Below are positions 20,791-28,112 of a stretch of DNA of 31,474 nt, in pieces (positions within the stretch are counted from its first letter, which is position 1; every line of letters starts with the position of its first letter). The notes below the pieces were generated by a model. That model saw only the letters and a program-made list of their open reading frames with translations, had not been told where the DNA came from and made no database searches. Source of the stretch: a virus; the IMG/VR virus record IMGVR_UViG_3300045918_000283, positions 1 to 31,474 of that record; one strand, written 5' to 3'. The translations under genes and the position numbers were made by a program.

Positions 20791-20830
20791 AATAGTGCCC
20801 TACTCTGCCCAACTGCGGCATTGAAAGCTG
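20789..20830 (+). promoter_or_regulatory. Shared 42-bp leader upstream of the capsid operon (copy 2)
   Basis: Ungapped match, 32 of 42, to 13174-13215. It overlaps the last codon of the repeat-protein gene and is followed by CGGAGGG (20865-20871) and ATGGC. It is the second candidate target of the Mor-like activator and would allow separate control of capsid genes. Confidence 0.5.
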
Positions 20831-20879
20831 GTAACAGAACAGTCATCGCTTGAATAAGGTTTATACGGAGGGTTTTATC

Positions 20880-21146
20880 ATGGCAAAAGCTGGCAAAGTT
20901 GATGGAATAACCGAGAAAGACGCTTCATTTGAAGGTTCCGGCGTAGAAGGTCAGAAAGATGCCGCAACTGATGCTGCAACAGATCCAGCTCCTGAAGATG
21001 CCGATGCTGATGCTGCTCCGACCGAAGAATCAGCATCCCCTGAAAGTTTCACCGAAGATACTTCTTCCGTAATCACCTTGCGTGACGGTAAATGCCAGCG
21101 TCTCTACTTCCGTGGCGGCAAAGAAATTGGCTCCGAAGATGTCTAA
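20880..21146 (+). CDS. Acidic Ala/Asp-rich small protein upstream of capsid protease
   Basis: 88 aa from ATG 20880 (GGAGGG at 20866-20871); an in-frame TTG at 20850 is unlikely. A strongly acidic, low-complexity middle (DAATDPAPEDADADAAPTEE) precedes a folded-looking end (VITLRDGKCQRLYFRGGKEI). Its position ahead of the protease resembles small head-assembly proteins, but no family is recognised. It overlaps the protease start by 8 bp, so the two are probably coupled. Confidence 0.6.
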   Translation: MAKAGKVDGITEKDASFEGSGVEGQKDAATDAATDPAPEDADADAAPTEESASPESFTEDTSSVITLRDGKCQRLYFRGGKEIGSEDV

Positions 21147-22251
21147 GTCATACCTTAAATCCTTCGGACTGAAAGCGGCCATCGCCGGCGCTGAATGTAC
21201 GCCGGAGATGCTGGCCAAGATCAACAGCTATGCCCTTACGGCGTTGACTGCTGATCAGGTCTTTGTGCGCAAGTTCCTTATGGCGCACAACTGTATCGAC
21301 CGCGACAACGAATGTTTCCCCTCCGATATGCTTGACCAATTCGCAACCTCCATGCCTGGCAAGTCCATGCTGGAAGGTCACGACCGCCGCTCACGTCCCT
21401 GCGGTAAGTGGTTTGATGCCACCACCGAAGAAATGACCCCGGAACAGTTCAAAGCAATTACCAACGTCGAACCGCGCCTGCCGGACGGTGCCACCAGTTG
21501 CAAGGTGCTCTGGTCATGGGGCTACATGCTTAAAACTGCCGGTAATGATGAACTGATCGCCGCTGTTGATGGCGGTATCTGCGATCACTGCTCCATTGGT
21601 TTTGCTGCCGCCGATCTCACCGCCGTGCGCAAAGATCCCAACGGCCCTGCACAATATTATCAATATGTATCACCCGGCGAAGCGCTGGAAGGCTCTCTCG
21701 TCTGGCTTGGTGCCCAACCGGGCGCAACCGCTCAAAAAGCCCTGCATGTTCAGGACACCACAGATAAAGGAGAGTCAACTATGAAGATGCTCGTTGCAAT
21801 GCTGGTTGGACTCGGAATCAAGTCATTGACCGAGACCGCCACAGAAGACCAGATCGCCGCAGGGATTAAAGCCCTGAACGACGAGAAAGACGCCAAAATC
21901 AAGGCGTTGGAACCATTGGCAGAAGAAGGCAAGGCATACCGTAAATCATTGGTGGAAGATGCCGTTAAATTCGGTTCTCTCATTGATGAAGTACCGGTTG
22001 ATGCTGATGCCCAGAAAAAGGAATCCGATTTCCTTGCTACCTTACCCCTTGACCGTCTGAAAATGACCCGCGACAAGTTCGAGACTAAGGCCCGCGAGAA
22101 GTTCCCGACTCATACCATCTTCACCGGTAAAGATCAGGGCGACCGCGAAGACCGCAGCAAAGAAGGCGAACAGCGCAGTCAGGAAACCAAGGGGAAGAAA
22201 GACTTCAGTTCTCCCGCACATAACGAACTATTCGGCACTGTCGGGCAGTAA
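21139..22251 (+). CDS. Prohead protease-scaffold protein
   Basis: 370 aa from ATG 21139, within the preceding gene's end. Residues about 35-200 form a herpesvirus/HK97-like capsid maturation protease: catalytic His81 (MLEGHDRR) and Ser152 (CDHCSIGFAA), with the typical closing LEGSLVWLGAQPGA. Residues about 215-370 are a charged, helical scaffold (ALNDEKDAKIKALEPLAEE; GDREDRSKEGEQRSQETKG). A strong internal start at 21781 suggests the scaffold is also made alone. Protease and scaffold guide capsid assembly and are then digested. The decoration and major capsid genes follow. Confidence 0.8.
   Translation: MSKSYLKSFGLKAAIAGAECTPEMLAKINSYALTALTADQVFVRKFLMAHNCIDRDNECFPSDMLDQFATSMPGKSMLEGHDRRSRPCGKWFDATTEEMTPEQFKAITNVEPRLPDGATSCKVLWSWGYMLKTAGNDELIAAVDGGICDHCSIGFAAADLTAVRKDPNGPAQYYQYVSPGEALEGSLVWLGAQPGATAQKALHVQDTTDKGESTMKMLVAMLVGLGIKSLTETATEDQIAAGIKALNDEKDAKIKALEPLAEEGKAYRKSLVEDAVKFGSLIDEVPVDADAQKKESDFLATLPLDRLKMTRDKFETKAREKFPTHTIFTGKDQGDREDRSKEGEQRSQETKGKKDFSSPAHNELFGTVGQ
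21781..22251 (+). CDS. Nested scaffold protein, internal start of protease gene
   Basis: In frame with the protease, ATG 21781 is preceded by AAAGGAGAGTCAACT, a near-ideal ribosome site inside a coding region, giving 156 aa (MKMLVAMLVGLGIKSL...). This parallels lambda C/Nu3, where the scaffold is translated from an internal start within the protease gene. The N-terminus is hydrophobic for about 14 residues, then helical and charged. Predicted from the ribosome site and family precedent; not proven. Confidence 0.55.
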   Translation: MKMLVAMLVGLGIKSLTETATEDQIAAGIKALNDEKDAKIKALEPLAEEGKAYRKSLVEDAVKFGSLIDEVPVDADAQKKESDFLATLPLDRLKMTRDKFETKAREKFPTHTIFTGKDQGDREDRSKEGEQRSQETKGKKDFSSPAHNELFGTVGQ

Positions 22252-22284
22252 TCGCTCACACAAACTTTTATGGAGGATACCATT

Positions 22285-22758
22285 ATGAAAACGCTGTACT
22301 CCCGAATCACTTTTCCTATTTTGCTTACTTTTGCCCTGCTCGTACTGTGCACCGGTCTTGCCGCTGCCGGGATAATTGATCCCGCTGTTGCCGGACTTCC
22401 CTTAATTGGCATCGGTGGCGCTATTAAGGTGCGCGATAGCCTTGAGTTGATCCGCACCATCAAATACACCCACTCCGCCGCAACGGTGACCGATACCGTT
22501 TACCTGCTCAATGGCCGAGTACTGCTGGCTATGAACAGCGCCGCGCTATCTGTTGCCAACATCTTTTTGTACAAGGGCGTAATTGAATATGCTTCTGAAA
22601 CCGGAGTGGCATGGACCGCCGGAGACAAACTGTACTGGGATGACACCGGTAAGAAGTTCACTAAAACTTCTGCCAGCAACACCCTCTGCGGTATTGCAAC
22701 AGAAGATAAAGCCTCTGCTGCCGCTACCGGCTTCGTATTGCTTGACCAGGCATCTTAA
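22285..22758 (+). CDS. DUF2190-like capsid decoration protein with hydrophobic N-terminus
   Basis: 157 aa from ATG 22285 with GGAGG nine bases upstream; ATG 22270 is in frame but poorly placed. Residues about 50-157 match DUF2190 capsid cement proteins (AGDKLYWDDTGKKFTKTSASNTLCGIATEDKASAAATGFVLL). Residues 1-28 (KTLYSRITFPILLTFALLVL then CTGLAAAG) look like a signal peptide or membrane anchor, which a cytoplasmic capsid protein should not need. The start may be misplaced: removing the segment would leave IIDPAVAGLPLIGIGG. It lies directly ahead of the major capsid protein. Confidence 0.7.
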   Translation: MKTLYSRITFPILLTFALLVLCTGLAAAGIIDPAVAGLPLIGIGGAIKVRDSLELIRTIKYTHSAATVTDTVYLLNGRVLLAMNSAALSVANIFLYKGVIEYASETGVAWTAGDKLYWDDTGKKFTKTSASNTLCGIATEDKASAAATGFVLLDQAS

Positions 22759-22789
22759 CCACTAAACCCCTTTAAGGAGGATTAACTCA

Positions 22790-23845
22790 ATGAATATTCA
22801 CGGAAGCGGTGCAGCTCACACAACGAAACTCTTCACGGTAGAAACCTGCCAGAAGATGCAGAACATGGATGTCCTGGAGCGTCGGCAGAAACTCTGCGGC
22901 CTGCTCACGGCATTATTTCAGAACAAAATGCCTAATAATCCGTTGGCTGTTGAGATTGCCAAGGAAATGGGCGTTGATCAGGAACTGGTTTCCAAGATGT
23001 TTTCCCTTATGGCAGCCAAAGGCGCAACCGGCCCGAGCGATGCACCCAACCTGATGAACCGCAATACACCGGTAACCGCTGGCGTATTCTATACATCAGT
23101 TGTTGATCCGCTGCTCGACTTTGGTTTTGAGGACCTTTTCGACTTTGTTGATATGCGTCAGAGTCTGCAGACCAACTTTGATATTCTGGATGTTTCCAAC
23201 CTGATCACCTTTGCCGAAGTAAAATCCGGCGAGCGGATGAAAAAGTACGGCATTCAGGATGGCAAAGCCACGGTCTCAAAAATGATCGTTGCCGCCGCCA
23301 TCGGTATTCTGGACGACTGGATCAACTATGCCATGTACTGGAACCTCAACCAGGCAGCAGTAGAAGCCAAGTCCAAGTACTACGACAAAATGGCAGGCGA
23401 TCACTATTCACTGATCAGCGCCGGTGCCGTTGCTCAGGCATTCGCCACTGACGACATCACCACCATCAACAATGCCTGTGCTTCAATCCTCTCTGGCGTT
23501 GCTGGCAAAGGTTTTGTCATCACCGGTAACGAGCCGTTCGAGCTCCGCGCCAACATCAACCTCAAGTCCCGCATCGAAAAGGCTTTTGCGTTGAACTTCA
23601 ACAGCCCGAACACTGATAAAAATCAGCTGGTTTACACGCTGAACCGCAAGTACAGCACCAAACTGTCAACGACTGAATATTATGTCGTACTGCCAGGGCG
23701 GAAACTGAAACGCGGCATCTGGTCCGATCTCTCCGCAGAGACCGACCGCGATATCCTCATGCGCGGTACTGATGTTGCCTACACTGGCGAGTACAACGCC
23801 GGAGTTGGTGAAGTTCAGCAGATTCGCAAGTGTGCACTGACCTAA
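22790..23845 (+). CDS. Major capsid protein
   Basis: 351 aa, AAGGAGGATTAACTCA before the ATG, the strongest ribosome site of the region, in line with high expression. It follows protease/scaffold and decoration genes as expected. The sequence (FYTSVVDPLLDFGFEDLFDF, later FVITGNEPFELRANINLKSR and YVVLPGRKLKRGIWSDLS) has the length and alternating helix/strand layout of HK97-fold capsids. Helical N-terminal residues about 15-75 might be a delta-like region. No exact family is claimed. A 9-bp-stem hairpin follows the gene. Confidence 0.75.
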   Translation: MNIHGSGAAHTTKLFTVETCQKMQNMDVLERRQKLCGLLTALFQNKMPNNPLAVEIAKEMGVDQELVSKMFSLMAAKGATGPSDAPNLMNRNTPVTAGVFYTSVVDPLLDFGFEDLFDFVDMRQSLQTNFDILDVSNLITFAEVKSGERMKKYGIQDGKATVSKMIVAAAIGILDDWINYAMYWNLNQAAVEAKSKYYDKMAGDHYSLISAGAVAQAFATDDITTINNACASILSGVAGKGFVITGNEPFELRANINLKSRIEKAFALNFNSPNTDKNQLVYTLNRKYSTKLSTTEYYVVLPGRKLKRGIWSDLSAETDRDILMRGTDVAYTGEYNAGVGEVQQIRKCALT

Positions 23846-23865
23846 TCAGTCGGACGTTGTGACCG

Positions 23866-23893
23866 ACGGCAGGAGGGTAATACTTCCTGCCGT
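23866..23893 (+). terminator. Hairpin after major capsid gene
   Basis: ACGGCAGGA (23866-23874) pairs perfectly with TCCTGCCGT (23885-23893) around a 10-base loop, 21 bp after the capsid stop. Only TCTC follows, not a T-run, so it may be a partial terminator or an mRNA-stabilising 3' end that favours high capsid expression. Confidence 0.5.
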
Positions 23894-23928
23894 TCTCAAA
23901 ACGCCCGACTACTACCCGAGGTTGAACC

Positions 23929-24345
23929 ATGACAACCAAGGCACTCCCCCAAGACATAAAAGACATGCAGTTCGTTGCCGAGGAATTCAACACGGTGGCG
24001 GATTTTGACGCCTTTTTGCAGGGGATTCTTACCGAACAGGAAGCGCTGTTGACTGATCGCGTCGGCGCGGCCACGGTTGCCAACAGCCTATTTGCAACCC
24101 ATATCAAACGGGCGGAAAAGTGTCTGGCCGGTGCCGAACTAATGCAACTGCGTATCAACCGTTTGGCCGGTAACGTCGATGCCAACTCCGCCATAATCAT
24201 TACCCAGTTAAAGAAAGCCCGCACTGATTACCAGGATGAAGTAGAGCGCATTATCCCGCGTCTGGTGGCGGGCAGTGTTAGTGATGGTTCTGACGCCGCC
24301 TTCGGATTTAACAGTTCATCTCACTTCGACGGGGCAAACGCCTAA
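23929..24345 (+). CDS. Putative head-tail connector protein
   Basis: 138 aa, predicted all-helical (DMQFVAEEFNTVADFDAFLQ, AATVANSLFATHIKRAEKCL). It sits between the major capsid gene and an HK97 gp10-like gene, where head-tail adaptor proteins are encoded. The ribosome site CCGAGG is weak. Adaptor proteins are poorly conserved, so the role is an inference from position and helical content. The stop overlaps the next start (TAATG). Confidence 0.5.
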   Translation: MTTKALPQDIKDMQFVAEEFNTVADFDAFLQGILTEQEALLTDRVGAATVANSLFATHIKRAEKCLAGAELMQLRINRLAGNVDANSAIIITQLKKARTDYQDEVERIIPRLVAGSVSDGSDAAFGFNSSSHFDGANA

Positions 24346-24881
24346 TGCTGGCGGTCAATGTCACCATATCCGGTGATAAAGTCATCGTGCGAGGCTTGCA
24401 GCAGTTGGCGGCAGAAATGCCGAAAATTGTTCAGCGCGGCCTCAAAAAAGTAGTTCGCGGCGTCCATCGTGAAGCAATGGATCTGTTGAATGGTGCCGGT
24501 GGTGCCGGACGAAAAGCGCAAATTGTCGGTCCATCCCGTGGCTTCACCAAAAAGTCCGGTGAGTCTGTCAACTTCAAGCAACAGTTCGCAGGGGCTGGCG
24601 GTTACCCCGTACCGGTCCGCACCGGCAACCTGAAACGCCTGCTTGATTTTGTTGATCCGGGCGGCAGTAAAGGCAGTTTCAATGCCGGAACCATGGAAGT
24701 AATCGTCTTCAACTCCGCACAGTATGCCTCGTCCATTCATAACGGCACCGGCAGCAGTGCCAAGTTTGGCGAAAGACCGTTTTTGACTGATGCCCTGAAT
24801 AAATTTAATGCCGGTGGGCAGATTGCGGCCACCATTGAAAATGAATTGAATACTGAAATTGCAAAGAGGGGGTTGGCGTGA
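24345..24881 (+). CDS. HK97 gp10-like tail-completion protein
   Basis: 178 aa. The pattern AGGYPVPVRTGNLKRLL ... VFNSAQYASSIHNGTG ... RPFLTDAL is the HK97 gp10/minor tail family signature (P-V-R-T-G-x-L-K, then Y-A...E/I-x-G, then R-P-F-L). Members attach or complete the head-tail junction. N-terminal residues 1-60 contain the usual helix with basic residues (LKKVVRGVHREAMDLL). The TAATG start couples it to the upstream gene, and the GTGA end couples it to the membrane protein downstream. Confidence 0.75.
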   Translation: MLAVNVTISGDKVIVRGLQQLAAEMPKIVQRGLKKVVRGVHREAMDLLNGAGGAGRKAQIVGPSRGFTKKSGESVNFKQQFAGAGGYPVPVRTGNLKRLLDFVDPGGSKGSFNAGTMEVIVFNSAQYASSIHNGTGSSAKFGERPFLTDALNKFNAGGQIAATIENELNTEIAKRGLA

Positions 24882-25159
24882 CGGATTTTTTAAAAACGGT
24901 AGATAGCTGGTTCCTGATTCTGGTTGTTATCTTCCTGGGCGGATACTTCCTCTGGTCGGTGAAGGGGTTGTTTTCAAACCTTCAAGCGACACTTGATGAA
25001 TTGAAGTCCCTGATCAAGGAGCTATTTGAACACCGCAACGACCACGAAGCACGACTGACCGCGCTGGAAACCCGTTGCGACGTTATGCACGGCAATGATC
25101 CGCGCCCCGGTGGCCGGCGTTATTATGATCCGGAACACCCAATGGGGCATCATCAATGA
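24878..25159 (+). CDS. Single-pass membrane coiled-coil protein, possible holin or spanin
   Basis: 93 aa from GTG 24878 overlapping the upstream stop. One transmembrane helix (about 11-29, WFLILVVIFLGGYFLW) is followed by a coiled coil (about 33-68, LQATLDELKSLIKELFEHR) and a His/Pro/Arg-rich tail. It is immediately upstream of the endolysin, overlapping by 4 bp, the standard place for holins or Rz-like spanins. Which of these it is cannot be decided; some such proteins are XhlA-like. Confidence 0.6.
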   Translation: MTDFLKTVDSWFLILVVIFLGGYFLWSVKGLFSNLQATLDELKSLIKELFEHRNDHEARLTALETRCDVMHGNDPRPGGRRYYDPEHPMGHHQ

Positions 25160-25776
25160 GCATCTTTCTCACTGCACATAAAGAAGTCATGGCCAATGAA
25201 GGCGGCTACGCCAACAACCCCGCCGACCGTGGCGGCGAAACCTACAAAGGCATTGCCCGTAACTTCTGGCTGCGCTGGGGTGGCTGGAAGTATGTTGACG
25301 GCGTTACCGCCCAGCTGGTCAAGATGCCTAATTATGGCACATCTGCATACTTCGCCTGGGTAAAGCACCTCAACAGCAAACTGGCCGAAATCAGCGCCTT
25401 GCAACAGCTGGTGCTGGTCTTTTATGAGGCCACCTTCTGGAAACGTCTGGGCGAGATCAACGACCAGACCATTGCCACATGGATATATGACAAGGATGTC
25501 AACACCGGAAGCATGGGTAGTAAGTGGCTGCAGGAAGCATTGGGTGTGACGGTTGACGGCGCCATTGGCCCCAAAACCATTGCCGCCGCCAATCAGGCCG
25601 ATTCTGCAACCCTATTGGAAGGGATGAAAGACCATGCCGCCGCCTATTATCTGGCACTGGCACAGAAACCACACCAGAAAGACTTTTGGCATTCATGGAT
25701 ATCACGAGTAGGGCTAAGCCCTGAAAAGCTGGCACAAGCCAATCTTGAAGCCCGAAATTTGGGCATAATCGCATAA
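25156..25776 (+). CDS. Endolysin, GH108 muramidase with peptidoglycan-binding domain
   Basis: 206 aa. The N-terminal glycoside hydrolase 108 domain has NEGGYANNPADRGGETYKGI (14-33), with the catalytic Glu15, then FYEATFWKRLGE and the DKDVNTGSM region. The C-terminal part (about 118-190, ALGVTVDGAIGPKTIAAAN) is the associated PG-binding-3 domain. It cleaves peptidoglycan glycan strands at lysis after export through a holin, as no signal peptide is seen. The start overlaps the membrane protein upstream. Confidence 0.9.
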   Translation: MSIFLTAHKEVMANEGGYANNPADRGGETYKGIARNFWLRWGGWKYVDGVTAQLVKMPNYGTSAYFAWVKHLNSKLAEISALQQLVLVFYEATFWKRLGEINDQTIATWIYDKDVNTGSMGSKWLQEALGVTVDGAIGPKTIAAANQADSATLLEGMKDHAAAYYLALAQKPHQKDFWHSWISRVGLSPEKLAQANLEARNLGIIA

Positions 25777-25790
25777 GGAGAAAAATCACT

Positions 25791-25967
25791 ATGAAAAACT
25801 GGAAAACAACATTAACCGGCTTATTGGGCGCTATTTTATCGGTCGTTTTACCACTATTCAGCGGCGGCAGCGTTGCTCCAAAAGATATCGCCCTTGCGGC
25901 AGCAGTTGCCGGAGTCGGATTTCTGGCCAAAGACAGCAACGTCACCGGCGGAACGGTAGTTCAGTAA
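25791..25967 (+). CDS. Small membrane protein of the lysis region
   Basis: 58 aa, AAGGAGAAAAATCACT before the ATG. It has two hydrophobic segments (about 7-23, TLTGLLGAILSVVLPLF; and 33-45, IALAAAVAGVGFL) and the end AKDSNVTGGTVVQ. This 'MKNWKTTLxG...GFLAKDxNVTGG' pattern is common in phages beside lysis genes and may act as holin or antiholin. Its stop and the next start are contiguous (TAAATG). Confidence 0.65.
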   Translation: MKNWKTTLTGLLGAILSVVLPLFSGGSVAPKDIALAAAVAGVGFLAKDSNVTGGTVVQ

Positions 25968-26402
25968 ATGAGCTTCGCCACGATCTCAGCGCAGATGATC
26001 GCCACCATTCAGGCATCATCTGCAATCACAACATTGATGGCGTCCCGCTGGCCGGGTAAATCCCTGACGGTAAAAACCGGATTCAAAACCCGTCAGGAAA
26101 TCAATGTTGCTGATCTGCCTATCGTGCTGATCGTTAGGCCGGATCGGAAGCTGACCGACATCGCTGCAAAGCAATATGACCACAGCTTCATTCTCTTCGT
26201 GGGGATCCACTCCGAAAATCGTGAAGCGGCACCCGGCCTGCTGGATGATCTGGAAAACGCCATTGAAGACGCCCTCTGTGCAAATTACAACCAGGGCGGC
26301 ACGACGGTTGATACCAACTTCATCGGCAGTAGTAACGATATGGGCATGTATCACCCCAATTATTTCACCACCATGCAGTTTGAAATACCAGCACGAAAGT
26401 AA
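25968..26402 (+). CDS. Putative tail terminator protein
   Basis: 144 aa with start directly abutting the upstream stop. Alternating strands and helices (DLPIVLIVRPDRKLTD, YDHSFILFVGIHSENR, GLLDDLENAIEDAL) fit the tail-terminator fold (lambda gpU-like) encoded just before the tail tube gene. The assignment is by position, size and pattern; sequence alone is not diagnostic. It would cap the growing tail and join it to the head. Confidence 0.55.
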   Translation: MSFATISAQMIATIQASSAITTLMASRWPGKSLTVKTGFKTRQEINVADLPIVLIVRPDRKLTDIAAKQYDHSFILFVGIHSENREAAPGLLDDLENAIEDALCANYNQGGTTVDTNFIGSSNDMGMYHPNYFTTMQFEIPARK

Positions 26403-26413
26403 AAGGAGAACCC

Positions 26414-26569
26414 ATGGAAGAGAAACCGACCTTTACCGTCACCACCTCAGATGCTTCTGAAACAATAATCATCGGTGATCCTACGCCAGTGGAGGAAGTT
26501 GCCGCCACTGTTGATAAGCCTAAAAAAATAAAAGGAGGAGACGACAATGCCGCTCCTGTCACGCCGTAG
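26414..26569 (+). CDS. Small acidic/Thr-rich protein before tail tube gene
   Basis: 51 aa, AAAAGGAG before the ATG. Thr/Val/Ile-rich first half (KPTFTVTTSDASETIIIGDP), Lys-rich segment (DKPKKIKGG), then end overlapping the tail tube start by 23 bp in another frame. The Lys-rich segment is encoded by the tube gene's purine-rich ribosome site AAAGGAGGAG. No family recognised; the coding potential is modest but the ribosome site is good. Confidence 0.5.
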   Translation: MEEKPTFTVTTSDASETIIIGDPTPVEEVAATVDKPKKIKGGDDNAAPVTP

Positions 26570-27503
26570 AGTAATCGCCGCCAAGGTCGAATCCGTTGAA
26601 GGAACGATGGAAGCAATCACCGTTTCCGAAGCGGGGATTCTGGCGCTGGATCCGAAGTTTGATGCAACCTTTGGCGTCAATGAGCGCAGTAACATGCTCA
26701 ATACCTTGTCCAAGTTGCAGCCGGTCATGGGCAGTCGTTCTGCCAAGCTGACGTTCAAGGCCGAATTGAAAGGCGCGGGCGCTGCCTATTCCGCCTCGGT
26801 AAAGCCTGCCATCGGCATGTATCTGCGCGCCTGCGGGATGTTGGAGACAATAGACGTCACCGCCAGCAATGAAAAAGCAACCTACACACCGGCGTCAAGT
26901 GGCGTGCCGTCACTGACGATCTGGCTGTATGAAGACGGCGTTGTTAAAAAGATGCGCGGCGCCAGGGGCACATTCAGCATTACCGGCGAAGTCGGCGGCA
27001 TCATTATGGCTGAATTCACCTTCACCGGCGTATTCGATTCGGTTGCTGACCTGGGCATGATCAGTCCGACCTTTGAAGCGACGATTCCTCCGGTACTGCA
27101 GGCCGCAACATTCAGCTGCGACAGTTACGCTGCCGTAATCAAGAGCATCAGCCTTGATTGTGCCAACACGGTTCAGCTGCGCGAATCAGTATCATCCGCT
27201 GATGGTTATGTTTCGGCACTGATCACCGACCGCAAACCGACTGGCAAGTTTGATCCGGAGTTTACCACCGTGGCCGTGTACGATTGGTTCACCAAGTGGA
27301 AAACCGGCAGTGCCGGTGCGCTTACCCTGGGGCCGATTGCACCATCAACCGGCAACTACAACAAGTTTACCATCACGGCACCGAAGCTTGTTTATACCGG
27401 ACTTGGTGAAGGTTCCAGAGCCGGTATCATGACGCTTGATACTGCGTTTGCTCTGGCAATGAATACCGGTGACGATGAGTTCCAGATTCAGTTCAGCAAA
27501 TAA
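26547..27503 (+). CDS. Major tail tube protein
   Basis: 318 aa with AAAGGAGGAGACGACA before the ATG. Opening RRRVIAAKVESVEGTMEAIT and phrases GARGTFSITGEVGGIIMAEF and DRKPTGKFDPEF are typical of phage tail-tube proteins with the beta-barrel tube fold (R-x-x-I-A-A-K-x-E-x-x-x-G-T-x start). Hexameric rings of it form the tail. It lies between the terminator-like gene and the tail chaperone, in conserved siphovirus order. It is followed by a 192-bp structured intergenic region. Confidence 0.8.
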   Translation: MPLLSRRRVIAAKVESVEGTMEAITVSEAGILALDPKFDATFGVNERSNMLNTLSKLQPVMGSRSAKLTFKAELKGAGAAYSASVKPAIGMYLRACGMLETIDVTASNEKATYTPASSGVPSLTIWLYEDGVVKKMRGARGTFSITGEVGGIIMAEFTFTGVFDSVADLGMISPTFEATIPPVLQAATFSCDSYAAVIKSISLDCANTVQLRESVSSADGYVSALITDRKPTGKFDPEFTTVAVYDWFTKWKTGSAGALTLGPIAPSTGNYNKFTITAPKLVYTGLGEGSRAGIMTLDTAFALAMNTGDDEFQIQFSK

Positions 27504-27695
27504 GGATTGGCGGGGCTTCTCTCCTCCTAGGAGTCGGGGAGTCCCGCACAGTTCCCCTTAACCGTCTTTTTTAGTGAGATAGCATCCGGTCGAAAGCCGG
27601 ATGCGTAATCGAACTATCCCCGGAGGGGATCGTAGCAATAACCACCAAAGCCACACCATTCCATTTTAGCGCTTATAGCGCAGAGGAGAAACACC
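27504..27695 (+). promoter_or_regulatory. Structured intergenic region with four hairpins
   Basis: No gene. Successive inverted repeats are GCGGG/CCCGC (27510-27547) enclosing the palindrome CTCCTAGGAG (27524-27533), GCATCCGG (27582-27589)/CCGGATGC (27597-27604) with a 7-base loop, ATCCCC (27616-27621)/GGGGAT (27625-27630), and GCGC-TTATA-GCGC (27669-27681). A T6 run lies at 27567-27572, between the first two. The first hairpin could terminate or attenuate after the highly expressed tube gene. The series could also be a structured RNA. Confidence 0.5.
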
Positions 27696-28112
27696 ATGGC
27701 ATTAGCCAGCCTTTCCACCAAAGCAACATCAGAAGCGGGAATCCCAGTTAAGATCCTTCACCCGAAAACAAATATTCCGCTTGGCTTCACCATCACCGCC
27801 TGCGGCACTGATTCCGAAACATACAAGAAAGCTCAGCGAAAGCAGCTGAACCGCCGTCTGGAGCATTCGCAACGGAACCGCAACAACAAGATTGCTCGTA
27901 CCGCTGAGGAGATGGAGGCAGAAGGGCTTGATATACTGATCGCCTGCACAAAAGCATGGCATACCGGTGACCGCCCTGAAATCGAGATGAACGAAGGTGA
28001 GTGGTTGCCCTGCACTCCTGAAAACGTCCGTCAGGTATATGAGGATTTCGCCTGGATAAAAGAACAGGTTGATCAGGAGATCGGTGACCGCGCCAATTTT
28101 TTGCCGGAATAA
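27696..28112 (+). CDS. Tail assembly chaperone (short form)
   Basis: 138 aa, AGAGGAGAAACACC before the ATG. Residues follow the gpG-like pattern: N-terminal beta part (KILHPKTNIPLGFTITACG), basic helix (YKKAQRKQLNRRLEHSQRNR), and acidic C-terminal half ending NFLPE. In lambda and most siphoviruses this gene makes a short and a frameshifted long product that organise the tape measure during tail assembly. The slippery heptamer TTTTTTG (28097-28103) three codons before the stop supports that here. Confidence 0.8.
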   Translation: MALASLSTKATSEAGIPVKILHPKTNIPLGFTITACGTDSETYKKAQRKQLNRRLEHSQRNRNNKIARTAEEMEAEGLDILIACTKAWHTGDRPEIEMNEGEWLPCTPENVRQVYEDFAWIKEQVDQEIGDRANFLPE

